Shown here piece by piece: positions 1 to 7,657 of a stretch of 31,430 bases of DNA. The translations under genes and the position numbers were made by a program. Location of the stretch: positions 1 to 31,430 of the forward strand of contig CAYMWP010000040.1 of assembly GCA_964393895.1 (NCBI GenBank), given 5' to 3'. This stretch comes from B4-G1 sp964393895 (GTDB taxonomy: Bacteria > Chloroflexota > Anaerolineae > B4-G1). Within the stretch, counting starts at the first letter, position 1; every line of letters starts with the position of its first letter. Under the pieces are notes generated by a model, which ran no database searches, had not been told where the DNA came from, and saw only the letters and a program-made list of their open reading frames with translations.

Positions 1-47
1 GCAAATGTCGAAAAAGGTCAGAATTTCCCGCCTGAACGAGTTTTGTA

Positions 48-62
48 AGACCTCGCAGGTCT
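48..62. repeat. AGACCT-type palindrome, single copy
   Basis: The sequence AGACCTCGCAGGTCT has 6-bp inverted arms around a 3-base centre. It is a near copy of palindromes that occur as inverted pairs at 23910-23991 and 31105-31202. It lies downstream of the minus-strand gene that ends at position 93. Confidence 0.6.
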
Positions 63-92
63 GAGCGCGTGTCAGGCTGAGTAGTAGTTACG

Positions 93-515
93 TTATTTGA
101 CGAATTGACTGACGAAAGTGAGGTATCCCTGCCGTCCGCCTTGCTTGGTCCAAAAATTGATGGACTTGCGGATGCGCTTCAGGCAGGCAATGATCTCGTT
201 CAGGGTAATGGGTTTCGGGGAGAGATCCTCTGCCACCTTCCCCTCCTCGTCCTGGAACGGCATCTCGCGTCCCAGCCGCCACTCGCACATCATTTTAGCC
301 ATCTCGTAGGCTTTTTGGGCCAGGGGAGCGAGGGCGGGAGGCTCAGCCTGACGGCCTTTTTCCTCGGCCCGGTATACGCTGATCAGGGCCTCGACGGCGG
401 CCAAAGCATCCCAGTTGGTCATCTTGGGATGCTCACGATACACCTGGACGATGCCAAACTCGATGTTTTGCAGGACGTCCTCGTACTGCTCTTCTAGGGG
501 CAATTCGTTCATCAT
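93..515 (-). CDS. conserved hypothetical helical protein, 140 aa
   Basis: This is a small soluble protein with no recognised function. It is predicted almost entirely helical: an acidic N-terminal third (MMNELPLEEQYEDVL), a middle segment rich in Ala, Glu and Met, and a basic C-terminal part (CLKRIRKSINFW at about 111-122). There is no signal peptide, membrane segment or metal motif. I chose the ATG at 515, the first of two consecutive ATG codons, because AGGAAAG lies about 8 bases upstream. The longer reading frame back to 542 starts upstream of that ribosome site. The tRNA-Arg gene lies upstream on the same strand, separated by a hairpin, so it could be read from the tRNA promoter or its own. 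I recall similar uncharacterised proteins from Chloroflexota but cannot confirm this here. Confidence 0.75.
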   Translation of the reverse strand: MMNELPLEEQYEDVLQNIEFGIVQVYREHPKMTNWDALAAVEALISVYRAEEKGRQAEPPALAPLAQKAYEMAKMMCEWRLGREMPFQDEEGKVAEDLSPKPITLNEIIACLKRIRKSINFWTKQGGRQGYLTFVSQFVK

Positions 516-555
516 CTGGCTTTCCTGTGGCCACGTTCCCACGACAATAGAGAGC

Positions 556-581
556 GAGCACGGTGTGTACTACCCGTGCTC
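556..581. terminator. stem-loop between tRNA-Arg and the downstream gene
   Basis: GAGCACGG (556-563) pairs perfectly with CCGTGCTC (574-581) around a 10-base loop. It lies just 3' of the tRNA on the minus strand. No strong T-run follows on that strand, so it may be a processing or weak termination structure rather than a full intrinsic terminator. Confidence 0.45.
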
Positions 582-605
582 TCAGTTTCGTGATATACTA
601 TGTGG

Positions 606-682
606 TGGTACCCCCGGTGCGATTCGAACGCACAACCTGCGGATTCGAAGTCCGACGCTCTGTCCAATTGAGCTACGGGGGC
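606..682 (-). tRNA. tRNA-Arg (anticodon TCG), CCA encoded
   Basis: Read on the minus strand, a full cloverleaf can be drawn. The acceptor stem GCCCCCG pairs with CGGGGGT (one G-U), there is a D arm beginning GCTC, and the anticodon loop CTTCGAA gives anticodon TCG for the CGA/CGN arginine codons. The T arm is GTGCG-TTCGAAT-CGCAC, the discriminator is A and the terminal CCA is encoded (606-608). The outermost anticodon-stem pair (T27-C43) does not pair. A good promoter lies just upstream (715-743). Confidence 0.95.
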
Positions 683-714
683 AGGTCAGTAGGGCCGCAC
701 TCAATGGCGTGGCT

Positions 715-743
715 ATTCTACCACAAAGCGCGCGAAGGAGCAA
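715..743 (-). promoter_or_regulatory. sigma70-type promoter for tRNA-Arg
   Basis: On the minus strand, TTGCTC (738-743) and TAGAAT (715-720) are separated by 17 bases, putting the start of transcription about 25 bases before the tRNA. The -35 box overlaps the ribosome binding site of the divergent gene that starts at 747. Confidence 0.6.
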
Positions 744-746
744 ACA

Positions 747-1253
747 ATGGTATTGCAAGGCCCCCCCATCCACCGCCTCGAGGTCTCTATCATCACTCCT
801 CGTTTTCAAATCGCCGGTCAGATAGAGACAGTAGGTGGAGTGTTCACTTTCGTCAACGACAAAAAACGTGAGAGTTTTTCCCTCCACGATGTCAGCCTGA
901 CACCGTTGGCAGGCAGTGGCCCGCTGCAGGGCTTTTCCCGGCCCCACATCGTGCTCCGCCGGTCCGAAATCGTGCTGCTCTACTTTGTCTCAGCCGAAAC
1001 TCGCTCCTCGATCCAGACACTCCGGCGGAGCGAGCTATTGGTGGCCTACACGCCAGTGGCTGTGTGCCGGGCGCGCTTTCACATGGCCGACGAGGCGAAT
1101 GTGAGTGACTTTCTCGAGGATATCGCCAGCAGACTGTTGCCCATCACGGACGTGCAGCTTTTCCCGCTTCAAGACCTTCCCACCCCTTTCCCCACCGAGC
1201 CCGATCTCTTGTTGGTAGGCCGCTCTTATCTGGAATTCTACCACCCGGCGTAA
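747..1253 (+). CDS. hypothetical protein of two similar halves, 168 aa
   Basis: I do not recognise a named function. The protein is soluble, beta-rich, and looks like an internal duplication. Residues 18-80 contain a beta strand with TPRFQIAGQIE, then DVSLTPL, then RPHIVLRRSEIVLLY. Residues 107-165 repeat this layout as CRARFHMADEA, DVQLFPL and EPDLLLVGRSYLEFY. The start is supported by AAGGAG (735-740) six bases before the ATG. It is divergent from tRNA-Arg and convergent with the methyltransferase gene, so it is a single-gene unit ending at the shared bidirectional terminator at 1269-1292. A role in sensing or scaffolding is possible but unsupported. Confidence 0.8.
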   Translation: MVLQGPPIHRLEVSIITPRFQIAGQIETVGGVFTFVNDKKRESFSLHDVSLTPLAGSGPLQGFSRPHIVLRRSEIVLLYFVSAETRSSIQTLRRSELLVAYTPVAVCRARFHMADEANVSDFLEDIASRLLPITDVQLFPLQDLPTPFPTEPDLLLVGRSYLEFYHPA

Positions 1254-1268
1254 GCGGGACTGAAAACT

Positions 1269-1292
1269 CTAAAGGTTCTCTGAAACCTTTAG
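1269..1292. terminator. bidirectional intrinsic terminator
   Basis: CTAAAGGTT (1269-1277) pairs with AACCTTTAG (1284-1292) around a 6-base loop. The plus strand continues GGTTTGTTTG and the minus strand continues AGTTTTCAG. It lies between two convergent genes and overlaps the last codons of the minus-strand methyltransferase gene. Confidence 0.75.
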
Positions 1293-1928
1293 GGTTTGTT
1301 TGTGGGCGACGATCAGCATCACCTCGCTACGCCCGACTCGCTCCCACAGGGTATGCAAAGATAATCCTGCCCTCGCCGCCATTCTCTTACCTGCCTCAGG
1401 AGGCGGCTTCCCCTGGCCCGTCGCCCGGTAGAGCCAGCCGATGAAACGGGAGAGCGGATCGCGCCCGCCCAACCCGGCCCAGGCGACGACGACCAGCCGT
1501 CCTCCTGTCCGCATCACGCGCACAACTTCCCGCAGCATGGCCGGGTCCAAGATGAACTCTGTGGGGAAAGTGGCGACCGAGCTGTCGAAACAACCGTCGC
1601 GGAAGGGGAGCGACTGGGCGCGAGCGCGCACCAAGGGAGCGACCAATCCCTTTTTCCTCAGTCGCCTCCGCGCCTGACGGCCCATATACGGTGAGAGGTC
1701 GAGCCCTACCGGGGCCAGGCCCTGCTCCGCCATCGTCGCCAGCAGGTGACCGGGCCCGTGGGCCAGTTCCAGCACTCGTTTTCCCGTTAGGTGGCCGAGC
1801 GCCGTGCGTCCCCACGCCTGCCACTGCCCCAGCGAAACCATCCAGGCCACCAGGTCATAGGCCCAGGCGAACTCGTTGTAGAGCAAGCGGAAAAAGAACC
1901 GCACAAAGGCCCACCACAGACGGAGCAT
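1269..1928 (-). CDS. class I SAM-dependent methyltransferase, 219 aa
   Basis: This is a Rossmann-fold methyltransferase of the UbiE/Methyltransf_11 type; the substrate is unknown. Motif I is VLELAHGPGH (residues 52-61, Gly58 and Gly60 in the SAM loop). The acidic end of strand 2 is in VGLDLS (Asp77). The region LPFRDGCFDSSVA (108-119) matches the post-strand-4 segment, and LREVVRVMRTGGRLVVV (132-148) is the typical helix-turn-strand. The N-terminus is aromatic and hydrophobic (WWAFVRFFFRLLY), suggesting membrane association. The ATG at 1928 is preferred over an upstream TTG because GGAGAGG lies 6 bases before it. It could act on a lipid or quinone, but nothing nearby identifies the substrate. 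Confidence 0.85.
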   Translation of the reverse strand: MLRLWWAFVRFFFRLLYNEFAWAYDLVAWMVSLGQWQAWGRTALGHLTGKRVLELAHGPGHLLATMAEQGLAPVGLDLSPYMGRQARRRLRKKGLVAPLVRARAQSLPFRDGCFDSSVATFPTEFILDPAMLREVVRVMRTGGRLVVVAWAGLGGRDPLSRFIGWLYRATGQGKPPPEAGKRMAARAGLSLHTLWERVGRSEVMLIVAHKQTLKVSENL

Positions 1929-1997
1929 CTGTCCCTCTCCAGACAAACACCCTCACCACACAGTGCGGCGAGGGTGATCGTCCACGCAAATTGCGAT

Positions 1998-2015
1998 GGC
2001 GCTGGCTCCAGCGCC
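1998..2015. terminator. perfect GC hairpin after the two-TM protein gene
   Basis: GGCGCTGG and CCAGCGCC form a perfect 8-bp stem with a 2-base spacer, immediately 3' of the minus-strand stop codon. There is no T-run. A second inverted pair, CACCCTC/GAGGGTG, lies just beyond it (about 1949-1976). It may slow transcription or protect the mRNA end; true termination is unproven. Confidence 0.4.
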
Positions 2016-3086
2016 TCATACGGTGGGCGGCTCTATGGGAAAATCAGGTTCGACTGCCGGCGGTGCCATCTCCTGCTCCGGCTTGACCCAGGCCGCCAGT
2101 TCTATAGTCAGCCTTTCAAAAAAGCTATTGGGTGGCAGATCGCCCATCCCGTAGGTCGCCTCGACGATGTGCGCTTGCACGCGCAGCGACTTTGTCTCCA
2201 ACGCCAGCTCTTTTCCTGCCTCGGCCAGCACCGGTTCCCCCTTGGGCGCCAGCTTGGCGCGCAGCGCTTCGTCGTGAAAGGCGTACTCGGACATCAGTAC
2301 CATCGTGACGGTGCGGATGTCGTTCTTGTCGAACAGCCATACTTCGCAGGCAGTGACCTTGTTGGGTGCGCCAACCCCGATGGTCTCCGAGATACCCACT
2401 CCACACTCGCCCATGAACTCGTTGTTTTCCAACTCAATGGGGAACGAGGGGTCGTAGTGATCTTCTCCCAGCGTGTAAGAGGTGACAAACTGGGCCAGCG
2501 GTGGGCCTACGGCGCCCCAGGAGACTTTTCTGGAGGGGGCGAATTCTTCGGCTCCCTCGACGACGTCTCCGAACGCGGCCGTTGGCTTGGCGGCCTGCGC
2601 TCTTTGGTAACGATTGATCAGGAACACCACTGCTCCCACCAGTGCTATGACCAGCAGCCCGCCCCCACAAACCAGCGCCACAGAGGCAAGTTCTATTCCG
2701 CCTGTCTCCTCTGGGGGGGGTTCGACGGGCGTGGTTTCCAGTGCCTCGGCCAACTCTACCAGTTGTGTCGCCCGTGGCTCGTCCAGATCATCCGCCACTC
2801 CTCGCAAGACCTCGGTGAGACCGGGTTCTTCCCAGAACTCGGCGCCCAGCTTGGCGCGCGCTCCTTCCAGATCATCGGTATCCGCATAGTAGTCGGCGAC
2901 CCAGAGGAGGTAGTTGTTCTGAAAGTCGGAGCGCAGGTGACTGGGGGTAGCGTTGCTCCACTCGACCGGCCACCACCAGTAGCCGATGGCCAGGCCCAGT
3001 AGCAGCCCCAATATGACCCCACCCACTAGCGCCACCAAAGTCATGCGTTGCTGAATGAATTGAAGGAGTTTCCAGATTGCGTTCAT
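2016..3086 (-). CDS. two-TM membrane protein of unknown function, 356 aa
   Basis: I do not recognise the family. A short basic N-terminus (MNAIWKLLQFIQQR) is followed by TM1 (about 15-38, ending WWWP). Next come a roughly 95-residue outside segment of helical repeats rich in Asp and Glu (LEGARAKLGAEFWEEPGL at about 73-90), TM2 (about 133-157), and a roughly 200-residue cytoplasmic domain with mixed strands and helices. Basic residues flanking both TMs (R14; NRYQR at 158-162) support both termini being inside. The ATG at 3086 follows GAGGGGG at good spacing; the upstream in-frame start would add 11 residues beyond this site. The gene stands alone, with no obvious partner. Confidence 0.8.
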   Translation of the reverse strand: MNAIWKLLQFIQQRMTLVALVGGVILGLLLGLAIGYWWWPVEWSNATPSHLRSDFQNNYLLWVADYYADTDDLEGARAKLGAEFWEEPGLTEVLRGVADDLDEPRATQLVELAEALETTPVEPPPEETGGIELASVALVCGGGLLVIALVGAVVFLINRYQRAQAAKPTAAFGDVVEGAEEFAPSRKVSWGAVGPPLAQFVTSYTLGEDHYDPSFPIELENNEFMGECGVGISETIGVGAPNKVTACEVWLFDKNDIRTVTMVLMSEYAFHDEALRAKLAPKGEPVLAEAGKELALETKSLRVQAHIVEATYGMGDLPPNSFFERLTIELAAWVKPEQEMAPPAVEPDFPIEPPTV

Positions 3087-3178
3087 TTCATCCCCCTCTT
3101 CTTGGCCTGTATGCTTCAAAGCCGCTACAGAGATCTCAAAGGTTATTGATGTGCACTTACTTTACCACAAAGTGCCAG

Positions 3179-4084
3179 CTAGGGCAAATCCGCTTTGCCG
3201 GCCCGTGGGTGCGCCCGCAGGTAGACCTCTCGCGCCTGGCTTTGGCTGACGTGGGTATAGATCTGGGTCGTGGCGAGATTGGCGTGCCCCAGTAGTTCCT
3301 GCACGACGCGCAGATCGGCGCCGCCGTCCAGGAGGTGGGTGGCAAAAGTGTGGCGCAAGACGTGCGGAGAGACGGGGATGCTTATGGCCGCCCGCTTGCC
3401 CGCCTTGTTCAGCATCAATGCCACTCCGCGCACCGTCAGGCGGCCGCCCCGATGGTTGAGCCACAGCGCATTGGTGGGGCGCTGGCCCAGCAGCGCGGGC
3501 CGTCCCGCCTCCAGGTAGGCTTGCAGCGCTCGCATCGCTTGCCGTCCCAACAGCCCAATACGCTCCTTGTTCCCCTTGCCCATCACGCGCACCTGGGATT
3601 GGCTAACATCCACGTCCGCCACGTCCAGCCTCGCCAGCTCGCTGACCCGCAGGCCAGCCCCATATAACACCTCGACGATGGCGCGGTCGCGCAGGCCCAG
3701 GGGGGTGGACGTGTCTGGGACCGCCAGCAGCGCCTCCACCTCGGCGACGGTCAGGTATTGCGGCAGCCGCTTGGGGATGCGCGGCCCGCTCACCAGACGG
3801 AAAGGGTTGCGCTCCAACACCTGCTCCCGCACCAAAAAGTCGCCGAAGGAGCGCAGTTCCGCCACACGGCGCGCGATGCTGGCCTTGACGTAACCCGCAG
3901 CGTCCAGTTCCGCCAGGTAACTGCGCAGCAACGAGCGGTCTATTCGCTCCGGCGAGTTCACTTCTTGCGCCTGGCAATAGTCCAGAAATTGACCAATGTC
4001 GTTGCCGTAATTCTTGACGGTATATGGCGAGGCATTCTGGACTGCTTCCATATAGGCCAGGAATCGCTCCAGTAATCTCCTCAT
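3179..4084 (-). CDS. xerC: tyrosine recombinase XerC/XerD, 301 aa
   Basis: This is a site-specific tyrosine recombinase that would resolve chromosome dimers at dif during division. The N-terminal SAM-like core-binding domain spans about 1-90 and the catalytic domain about 105-290. All six catalytic residues are visible: Arg146 (GLRVSEL), Lys170 (GKGNKER), His241 and Arg244 (HVLRHTF), His267 (LLGHANL) and Tyr276 (TQIYTHV). Length is normal for XerC/D. It starts 10 bases after the topA stop with only a weak ribosome site, so it is probably translated with topA. The N-terminus does not discriminate XerC from XerD and no dif site was found in the window, so the symbol is provisional. An integrase role is unlikely given the housekeeping neighbours. 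Confidence 0.9.
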   Translation of the reverse strand: MRRLLERFLAYMEAVQNASPYTVKNYGNDIGQFLDYCQAQEVNSPERIDRSLLRSYLAELDAAGYVKASIARRVAELRSFGDFLVREQVLERNPFRLVSGPRIPKRLPQYLTVAEVEALLAVPDTSTPLGLRDRAIVEVLYGAGLRVSELARLDVADVDVSQSQVRVMGKGNKERIGLLGRQAMRALQAYLEAGRPALLGQRPTNALWLNHRGGRLTVRGVALMLNKAGKRAAISIPVSPHVLRHTFATHLLDGGADLRVVQELLGHANLATTQIYTHVSQSQAREVYLRAHPRAGKADLP

Positions 4085-4094
4085 ACCCGTCGCG

Positions 4095-6464
4095 TCACGC
4101 CGTCGCCGGCTCCTCCACCTCGGGCAGGTTGGCGATCTCGACCTCTTCCTCGCAGGCGATGCACTTGGCCCACCCTTTGCGCGCCTCGGTCAGCAGCCCG
4201 CTACACGCGGGGCAGGGTTGCGGCAGGGGACGTCGCCAACTCGTGAATTCGCACGAGTCGGGAGCGCCCTTTTTATAGTTGGCGCAGCCGTAGAACGTGC
4301 GCCCGCGCCGCGTCCGTCTCTCGACCAGGTCGCCCCCGCACCTGGGGCAGCGGACGCCGATTTTGGTCAGGAGCGGCTCGGTGTGGCGGCAGGCGGGAAA
4401 GTTGCTGCACCCGATGAATTTGCCGTATCGCCCGTGCTTGTAGAGCAGCGGATGACCACATTCCGGGCACACCTCCCCCGTTGGCTCGTTGCCCACCTGG
4501 ACGGTGGGCATCTTTTCCCGTGCCTGCTCCAGCGTGGCGGAGAACGGGGTGTAGAAATCGTGCAACATTGGCACCCACTCTCGCTCACCACGAGCGATGT
4601 TGTCCAGTTCCTCCTCCATCTGGGCGGTAAAGTCAACGTTGATATAGTCTGGAAAGTGTTCGACCAGCAGGTCGTTGACGGTGATTCCCAGCGGAGTGGG
4701 GTGCAGCCGCCCGTCGCGCCGCTCGACGTACCCCCGCTGCTGGATGGTGGACATGGTCGGGGCGTAGGTGCTGGGGCGACCGATGCCGTATTCCTCCAAT
4801 GCCCGCACCAGCGTCGCCTCGCTGTAGCGTGGGGGCGGCTGGGTAAAGTGCTGCTCCGGCAGCAGTTGCAGCAAGTCGAGCATTTCGCCCACCGTCAGCG
4901 GCGGGATCTCTTCCCGCTTGCGCTCCTCCTCGGCTGTGGAGTCCTCGTCCTTTGCCTCCTCGTACACGGCCAGGAATCCCTTGAAACGCAGGCTGGAGCC
5001 GCTGGCGCGGAAGAGGTAAGGTTTCTCATCCGCCCCGGCCGGGCCGGCCAGGACGTCCACAGAGATGGTGTCATAGACCGCCGGCGACATCTGGCTGGCG
5101 ACGAAGCGCTTCCAGATCAACGAGTACAGCCGGAATTGGCCGCGATCCAGATACGGCTTGAGGGATTCGGGCGTGCGCAGGACGCTGGTGGGGCGGATGG
5201 CCTCGTGGGCCTCCTGGGCGCTTTTGGCTTTGGTCTTGTACTTGGGTGGCCTATCCGGCACGAATTCCTGGCCGAACTTTTGCACGACGAACTTGCGCGC
5301 CTCTGCCTGCGCCTGCTCGGCCACGTTGACGCTGTCGGTACGCATGTAGGTGATCAAGCCCGTAGGCCCATCTCCCAGGTCCACCCCTTCGTACAGTTGC
5401 TGGGCCAGGCGCATCGTGCGCCGGGCGGTGAACCTCAGCCGGCGCGAGGCCTCCTGCTGCATTGTGCTGGTGGTGAACGGGGGGGCGGGCTTGCGCCGCC
5501 GTTGCCCCTCCTTCACCTTTGACACGCTGTAGACAGCCTGTTCCAGCTCGGCCACAATAGCCTGGGCCTCGGCCTCGCTGTAAAGCTCTGGCTCCTCCCC
5601 TCGGATGCGGTGCAGCTTGGCGATGAAACTGCGCCGTTCCTTCTCCTGCTTGGCTAACTCGGCCTCGATGGACCAGTATTCGACCGGCACGAAGGCTTCG
5701 ATCTCCCGCTCCCGCTCGACGACCAGCCGCACGGCCACCGATTGCACCCGCCCGGCCGAAAGCCCGCGCCGCGCCATCTTGTCCCGCAGGAGCGGGCTGA
5801 GCGTGTAGCCGACGAGCCTATCGAGGATGCGCCGCGCCTGTTGCGCCTCCACCCGCTGCATGTCAATCTCGCGCGGGTGGGCAAAGGCGTGCTCGATGGC
5901 CTCCTGCGTGATCTCGTGGAACTCGACCCGCTGCACCGGCCGCGCCCCAATGGCCGACTTGAGCGCCTCAGCCAGGTGCCAGGAGATGGCCTCCCCCTCG
6001 CGGTCCGGGTCGGTCGCCAGGTAGACGGTGGACGAGTTCTTGACGACCTGCTTCAAATCCCGCACCACGTCCTTGCGCTTGGCGGGGATGACGTAGCGCG
6101 GCTCGAAATCGTTCTCGATATCCACTCCCATGCGGTTGGAGGGCAGATCGCGCACGTGCCCCACCGAGGCCCGCACCCTGTACTTTTTCCCCAGAAAGCG
6201 GCCCACCGTGCGCGCCTTGGCCGGCGATTCGACGATCACCATCTTGGGGCCACGGGCCAATTTGCTTTTGGTCTTGGCAGTGACGTGCTCGGCCGGGTCG
6301 AGCCCTTCGTGGGCCGGCGTGCGCCCCATCTTGAACATCCCCGCGCCGCACTCTGGGCACGTCCCGCGCGTGGCCGGCGTGCCGTTGCTGGTAAAGACCG
6401 GTTGAGGCCCGTCCATCTCGCGTTTGGTTTTGCACTTGACGCAGTAGGCTTGCATACCGGTCAT
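4095..6464 (-). CDS. topA: DNA topoisomerase I with N-terminal zinc-ribbon extension, 789 aa
   Basis: This type IA topoisomerase relaxes negative supercoils. Residues 75-190 form the TOPRIM domain (MVIVESPAKA with Glu79; acidic triad in TDPDREGE, Asp152, Asp154, Glu156). The catalytic tyrosine is Tyr373 in LITYMRTDS. Residues 660-775 hold three C-terminal zinc modules (C666/C669 with C686/C692; C706/C709 with C727/C738; C751/C754 with C768/C771). Unusually, residues 5-50 are an additional small zinc ribbon (YCVKCK and GTCPECG), joined by a basic linker; I believe it matches DUF5679, often seen in Chloroflexota. It lies between manC and xerC. The start at 6464 has a poor ribosome site, and Met4 is an alternative. 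Confidence 0.95.
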   Translation of the reverse strand: MTGMQAYCVKCKTKREMDGPQPVFTSNGTPATRGTCPECGAGMFKMGRTPAHEGLDPAEHVTAKTKSKLARGPKMVIVESPAKARTVGRFLGKKYRVRASVGHVRDLPSNRMGVDIENDFEPRYVIPAKRKDVVRDLKQVVKNSSTVYLATDPDREGEAISWHLAEALKSAIGARPVQRVEFHEITQEAIEHAFAHPREIDMQRVEAQQARRILDRLVGYTLSPLLRDKMARRGLSAGRVQSVAVRLVVEREREIEAFVPVEYWSIEAELAKQEKERRSFIAKLHRIRGEEPELYSEAEAQAIVAELEQAVYSVSKVKEGQRRRKPAPPFTTSTMQQEASRRLRFTARRTMRLAQQLYEGVDLGDGPTGLITYMRTDSVNVAEQAQAEARKFVVQKFGQEFVPDRPPKYKTKAKSAQEAHEAIRPTSVLRTPESLKPYLDRGQFRLYSLIWKRFVASQMSPAVYDTISVDVLAGPAGADEKPYLFRASGSSLRFKGFLAVYEEAKDEDSTAEEERKREEIPPLTVGEMLDLLQLLPEQHFTQPPPRYSEATLVRALEEYGIGRPSTYAPTMSTIQQRGYVERRDGRLHPTPLGITVNDLLVEHFPDYINVDFTAQMEEELDNIARGEREWVPMLHDFYTPFSATLEQAREKMPTVQVGNEPTGEVCPECGHPLLYKHGRYGKFIGCSNFPACRHTEPLLTKIGVRCPRCGGDLVERRTRRGRTFYGCANYKKGAPDSCEFTSWRRPLPQPCPACSGLLTEARKGWAKCIACEEEVEIANLPEVEEPATA

Positions 6465-6516
6465 TTATCCGCCATCAATCCGTTCACCTTGCTGCATAGC
6501 CAGTCACCGTGTTGTT

Positions 6517-7590
6517 TCACAGATGCCCTGTCTCGCCTCGCGCCTCCAACTCCCTCACCAGCGCCCGCACCTCCTGCTCTCGCTCCTGGGTGCAGACCAG
6601 CAGGGCGTCCTCCGTATCCACGATCACCAGTCCCTCCAGCCCGATGGTGGCGATGAGCCGCTTGCCGCCAAAGATCAGCGTGTCGCGCGTGTCAATCCCC
6701 ACGTGCGGGCCGGCGACGATGTTGCCCGCCTCGTCCGCTTCCAGCAGCTCCAATAGGCTGGCCCAACTGCCCACGTCCGACCAGCCGATGTCCACCGGGA
6801 TGACGACCACCTGCTCGGCCCCCTCCATCACCCCATAGTCAATCGTCTGCTTGGCGACCTGGGGCCAGACGCGGTTCAGCGTCGGCTCGTAGCCGGGCGT
6901 CCCCAGCGTCGCCTGCACCTCCGCCAGTTGGACGTAGAACTCGGCCATCTGGCGCTGGAACTCGGCCATTACTCGATCCACGCGCCAGACGAACATGCCG
7001 CTGTTCCACGAGTACTCGCCGCTCTCCACCATACGAAGCGCCGTCTCCAGGCTGGGCTTTTCGATGAAGCGCTCGGCGCAAAAGACCCCAAAGCCCTCCA
7101 CCGTATCCAGAATTTCCCCCTGCTTGATGTAGCCATAGCCGGTCGAGGGGGACGCGGGCGTGATTCCCAGCGTGACCAGGTAGCCCTCCTCGGCGACCTG
7201 CGCTGCGGCGGTCAGTGCCTGCCGAAAGCGCGTCGTATCGGCGATAAAGTGGTCGGCCGTCAGCACCGCCATAACCGCCTCGGGGTCCTGCCGGAGCAGG
7301 TGGAGCGCTCCCAATCCGATGGCGGGAGCGGTACCGCGTCCCTCCGGCTCGACGATGAAATTCTCCGCCGGCAGCTCCGGCGCTTGCGCCGCCAGGGATT
7401 CGGTATGCTCGGCCCCGGTGACGACGAAAATCTCCTCCGGCTGGAACAGGGGCGCGATCCGGTCCACCGCGTGCTCGAACATGGTGCGCTCCCCGATCAA
7501 CTGAAGCGCCTGCTTGGGACGGTCGCGGCGGCTGAGCGGCCACAGTCGCGTCCCAACTCCTCCGGCCATGATCAATGCGTAGAATGACAT
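6517..7590 (-). CDS. manC: mannose-1-phosphate guanylyltransferase, 357 aa
   Basis: The protein makes GDP-mannose from mannose-1-phosphate and GTP, feeding glycan or exopolysaccharide synthesis in the cytoplasm. The nucleotidyltransferase signature is AGGVGTRLWPLSRRDRPKQ (residues 9-27). TADH (111-114) would bind the metal, and GYGYIK (151-156), FIEKP (175-179), WNSGMF (195-200) and GWSDVGSW (269-276) are all typical. The length shows that the phosphomannose-isomerase domain of bifunctional ManC/AlgA is absent. The ATG at 7590 is chosen because AGGAGG sits 5 bases before it; a GTG one codon upstream is less likely. It is co-directional with dprA and topA, with a heptamer-repeat spacer on the dprA side. 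Confidence 0.92.
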   Translation of the reverse strand: MSFYALIMAGGVGTRLWPLSRRDRPKQALQLIGERTMFEHAVDRIAPLFQPEEIFVVTGAEHTESLAAQAPELPAENFIVEPEGRGTAPAIGLGALHLLRQDPEAVMAVLTADHFIADTTRFRQALTAAAQVAEEGYLVTLGITPASPSTGYGYIKQGEILDTVEGFGVFCAERFIEKPSLETALRMVESGEYSWNSGMFVWRVDRVMAEFQRQMAEFYVQLAEVQATLGTPGYEPTLNRVWPQVAKQTIDYGVMEGAEQVVVIPVDIGWSDVGSWASLLELLEADEAGNIVAGPHVGIDTRDTLIFGGKRLIATIGLEGLVIVDTEDALLVCTQEREQEVRALVRELEARGETGHL

Positions 7591-7602
7591 CACTGCCTCC
7601 TA

Positions 7603-7657
7603 GAACGTAAGACGTAATGCGTAATCTCCCGCGCCTCACATTTCACGTTTTACGTTT
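7603..7657. repeat. paired degenerate heptanucleotide arrays
   Basis: Three 7-mers, GAACGTA-AGACGTA-ATGCGTA (7603-7623), face three inverted 7-mers, CACATTT-CACGTTT-TACGTTT (7637-7657), across a 13-base spacer. The second array ends at the dprA stop codon. The period of 7 and the inverted arrangement are seen directly. Confidence 0.65.

Noticed and set aside
1791..3002. 403-codon plus-strand open frame
   Set aside because: It spans the antisense of two genes and their gap with no ribosome site or motif; the minus-strand genes have good starts and clear TM or SAM motifs.
3179..4084. Phage or integron integrase
   Set aside because: Length and motifs fit XerC/D, the neighbours are housekeeping genes, and no attachment site or cassette was seen.
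4218..5522. 434-codon plus-strand open frame
   Set aside because: It lies opposite topA, whose catalytic motifs are all present; the plus frame has no domain motif and is a GC-rich shadow.
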